Positions 3,577 to 6,030 of a DNA stretch of 6,030 nucleotides are shown here, piece by piece. The stretch covers positions 1 to 6,030 of the forward strand of contig CAAGRO010000072.1 in assembly GCA_900772695.1 (NCBI GenBank), written 5' to 3'. Position numbers and translations under genes: made by a program. The notes under the pieces are model-generated. The model ran no database searches. It was given only the letters and a program-made list of their open reading frames with translations, and had not been told where the DNA came from. The DNA is from an uncultured Oribacterium sp. GTDB taxonomy: Bacteria; Bacillota; Clostridia; Lachnospirales; Lachnospiraceae. Every line of letters starts with the position of its first letter. The stretch's first letter is position 1.

Positions 3577-6030
3577 TTATTTCTTCAGGTACTGTCGGAT
3601 GTAGTGGCCGGTGTAGGATTCCTTCACCTTCGCCACCTGCTCCGGTGTACCCTCTGCGATCACTGTACCGCCGCGGTCACCGCCCTCCGGACCGATATCG
3701 ATGATATAGTCCGCACACTTGATGACATCGAGGTTATGCTCGATCACGATGACGGTGTTGCCGTTTTCCGCGAGACGGTCAAGCATGACCACAAGCTTAT
3801 GTACATCCGCGAAGTGCAGTCCGGTGGTCGGCTCATCCAGCACATAGATGGTCTTTCCGGTCGGACGGCGGCTGAGCTCGGTCGCGAGCTTGATGCGCTG
3901 CGCCTCACCACCGGAAAGCTCAGTGCTCGGCTGCCCAAGCTTCACATAGCCAAGGCCGACATCATAGAGGGTCTGAATCTTACGTGTGATGCTCGGCACA
4001 TTCTTAAAGAAATCCAGGGCCTCCTCGACGGTCATCTCGAGGATGTCATAGATGTTCTTCCCCTTATACTTCACCTCCAGGGTTTCACGATTGAACCGCT
4101 TTCCGTTACATACCTCACATGGCACATATACGTCCGGCAGGAAGTTCATCTCGATCTTCACGATACCATCGCCCTGGCAGGCCTCACAGCGTCCACCACG
4201 CACGTTGAAGGAGAAGCGGCCCTTACTGTAGCCGCGTGCCTTCGCATCCGGGGTGCCCGCAAAGAGGTCCCGGATCATATCGAAGACGCCGGTATAGGTC
4301 GCTGGATTCGAGCGCGGTGTACGTCCGATCGGCGACTGATCGATCGCGATGATCTTGTCGAGCTGCTCCACGCCCTCGATGGACTTATAGCGGCCCGGAA
4401 TCGTCCGCGCACGATTCAGCTTCTTCGCCAGGGTCTTATACAGGATCTCGTTTACAAGCGAGGACTTGCCGGAACCAGAAACACCGGTCACACAGGTGAA
4501 GACGCCGAGCGGAAAGCGGACATCGATGTTCTTCAGATTATGCTCACTGGCGCCCTTCACGGTGATCCAGCCGTTCGGCTTCCGGCGCGTCTTCGGCACC
4601 TCGATCTTCAGCTTGCCGCTGAGGTACTGTCCGGTGATACTGCGCGGATTCTGCATGATCTCCTCCGCCGTACCGGTCGCGACGACCTCACCGCCCTCCG
4701 AACCGGCACCCGGTCCGATGTCGACGATGTAATCGGCAGCGCGCATGGTATCCTCATCATGCTCGACGACGATCACAGTATTTCCGAGGTCACGAAGGTG
4801 CTTCAGCGTCGCGATCAGACGATCGTTATCCCGCTGATGCAGGCCGATGCTCGGCTCATCGAGGATATAGGCGACACCGACGAGGCCGGAGCCGATCTGT
4901 GTCGCGAGACGGATACGCTGAGCCTCACCACCGGAAAGAGTACCGGCGGCACGGCTCAGGGTCAGGTAATCGAGACCAACATCCAGCATGAACCTGATGC
5001 GGCTCCGAATCTCCTTCACGACCTCATCCGCAATCTGATGCTGCATCGGCGTCAGCCGGATCTCCTCGATCCAGTGATAGAAGTGCTCGATGGAGAGCTC
5101 CGTCGCCTGGTAGATATTGAGATCAGCGATCGTTACGGCGAGACTCGACGCTTTCAGACGCGCGCCATGGCAGAGCGCACATGGGGTGATCCGCATGTAC
5201 TGCTCATAGTCCGCACGCATACGCTCGGAAAAGCACTCACGGTAACGGCGGTTTACATTGGCCAGCAGGCCCTCGAAGGCCACCTGATGCACATTACCCT
5301 TTCCAAACTGGGACTCATAGTGCACCGTTACCTTCTCGCCCTTCGTGCCGTCCAGGATGATCGAGCGGATCTCCGGCGGGTAGTCCTGAAACGGCGTGTC
5401 GAGGCTGAAATGATAGGCCTCACTGAGGGCCACCAGCATCGCATGTGTGAAACTGCCCTCATCCTTCGAGTTCATCCAGCCGGGAACGGTGATCGCCCCC
5501 TCGTTGAGGCTCAGACTCTCGTCCGGAATCATCAGTGCCAGATCGAACTCCATCTTATAGCCGATACCGCTGCACTCCGGGCAGGCACCGAAAGGGTTGT
5601 TAAAGGAGAAGCTGCGCGGCTCGATCTCGTCGATGGAAACGCCGCAGTCCGGGCAGGCGAAGCTCGTCGAGAAGTTCACCGGCTCCCCGCCGATGACGTC
5701 GACGGTCATCTGACCGCCGGTCAGGCCCATCACCTGCTCGATGGACTCCGTGAGACGCGCCTCGATGCCCTCGCGGATCACGAGACGGTCAACCACGATC
5801 TCGATGGTATGGCGGATGTTCTTATCGAGGCTGATGTCCTCCGAAAGCTCATACATGTTCCCATCCACACGTACACGTACATAGCCGGAGCGGCGGGCAG
5901 AGTCGAGCACCTTCTCGTGCATACCCTTCTTGCCGCGGACGATCGGTGCCAGCAGCTGGATTCGGGTGCCCTCCGGCATCAGAAGCAGCTGATCCACGAT
6001 CTCATCCACCGTCTGACGCTTGATCTCACG
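3577..6030 (-). CDS. uvrA: UvrABC excinuclease subunit A, N-terminus beyond the window
   Basis: This is the damage-recognition ATPase of nucleotide excision repair: a UvrA dimer scans DNA with UvrB and loads it at lesions. 817 residues are present, and the frame is open through the right edge (REIKRQTVDEIV), so the apparent GTG start at 6009 is internal. About 120 residues with the first Walker A are missing compared with the usual 940 or so. Positions in the visible part: zinc-type cysteine pairs CPDC (126-129) and CPEC (150-153); an extra CALC (284-287); ABC signature LSGGEAQ (365-371) and Walker B DEP (391-393) of the first ATPase; Walker A GVSGSGKS (516-523); the second zinc module CEAC (615-618) and CEVC (638-641); second signature LSGGEAQ (705-711) and Walker B DEPTTGLH (732-739). 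All visible key motifs are intact. The gene is convergent with the HTH gene. Its promoter is outside the window, so SOS control cannot be judged. uvrB is often the upstream neighbour. Confidence 0.97.
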   Translation of the reverse strand, partial: REIKRQTVDEIVDQLLLMPEGTRIQLLAPIVRGKKGMHEKVLDSARRSGYVRVRVDGNMYELSEDISLDKNIRHTIEIVVDRLVIREGIEARLTESIEQVMGLTGGQMTVDVIGGEPVNFSTSFACPDCGVSIDEIEPRSFSFNNPFGACPECSGIGYKMEFDLALMIPDESLSLNEGAITVPGWMNSKDEGSFTHAMLVALSEAYHFSLDTPFQDYPPEIRSIILDGTKGEKVTVHYESQFGKGNVHQVAFEGLLANVNRRYRECFSERMRADYEQYMRITPCALCHGARLKASSLAVTIADLNIYQATELSIEHFYHWIEEIRLTPMQHQIADEVVKEIRSRIRFMLDVGLDYLTLSRAAGTLSGGEAQRIRLATQIGSGLVGVAYILDEPSIGLHQRDNDRLIATLKHLRDLGNTVIVVEHDEDTMRAADYIVDIGPGAGSEGGEVVATGTAEEIMQNPRSITGQYLSGKLKIEVPKTRRKPNGWITVKGASEHNLKNIDVRFPLGVFTCVTGVSGSGKSSLVNEILYKTLAKKLNRARTIPGRYKSIEGVEQLDKIIAIDQSPIGRTPRSNPATYTGVFDMIRDLFAGTPDAKARGYSKGRFSFNVRGGRCEACQGDGIVKIEMNFLPDVYVPCEVCNGKRFNRETLEVKYKGKNIYDILEMTVEEALDFFKNVPSITRKIQTLYDVGLGYVKLGQPSTELSGGEAQRIKLATELSRRPTGKTIYVLDEPTTGLHFADVHKLVVMLDRLAENGNTVIVIEHNLDVIKCADYIIDIGPEGGDRGGTVIAEGTPEQVAKVKESYTGHYIRQYLKK

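Noticed and set aside
4466..4732. 88-aa open frame on the + strand inside uvrA
   Set aside because: It is antisense to the conserved ATPase region of uvrA and is a by-product of high third-position G+C.

Overview
The window looks like chromosome of a Clostridia-type Bacillota, most likely Lachnospiraceae-like. The reasons are strong AGGAGG-type ribosome binding sites, hairpin-plus-T-run terminators, a UvrA that reads like Clostridia homologues, and a DinD/integrase element of a kind common in that group. The assignment is inference. Two compositions are visible. The left third (about 1-1250) is A+T-richer in codon choice. The right half (HTH gene and uvrA) strongly prefers G/C at third positions.

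Region 1 (1 to about 2530) is the right end of an integrated mobile element (prophage, ICE or integrative island). It holds the last codons of an unidentified gene; an overlapping 73-aa protein resembling a catalytically dead remnant of ImmA/IrrE peptidases; dinD, whose product is a RecA-interacting DNA-damage protein; a structured 150-bp leader; and a tyrosine integrase. Just after the integrase lie a pair of 10-bp direct repeats (likely arm-type integrase sites) and the T-arm plus acceptor 3' strand of a tRNA with no 5' part. That is the duplicated tRNA 3' end left at an att junction. The intact tRNA gene should lie left of the window, at the other end of the element.

Region 2 (about 2530-3576) is host chromosome. 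It starts with the probable native terminator of the tRNA and a second, long hairpin terminator. A 265-bp intergenic region follows, carrying phased direct repeats and palindromes. Next come an XRE-type helix-turn-helix regulator on the + strand and a perfect-stem terminator between it and the convergent uvrA.

Region 3 (3577-6030) is uvrA on the minus strand, complete at its C-terminus. About 120 N-terminal residues lie beyond the right edge, by comparison with the usual length of about 940 aa.

No clearly new system is visible. The most interesting unit is the end of the element, where an ImmA-like pseudo-protein and DinD sit beside the integrase. Both families connect to RecA/SOS biology, so they could couple DNA damage to element behaviour; this is a hypothesis. 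Other points of interest are the operator-like repeats upstream of the HTH gene and the integrase leader.
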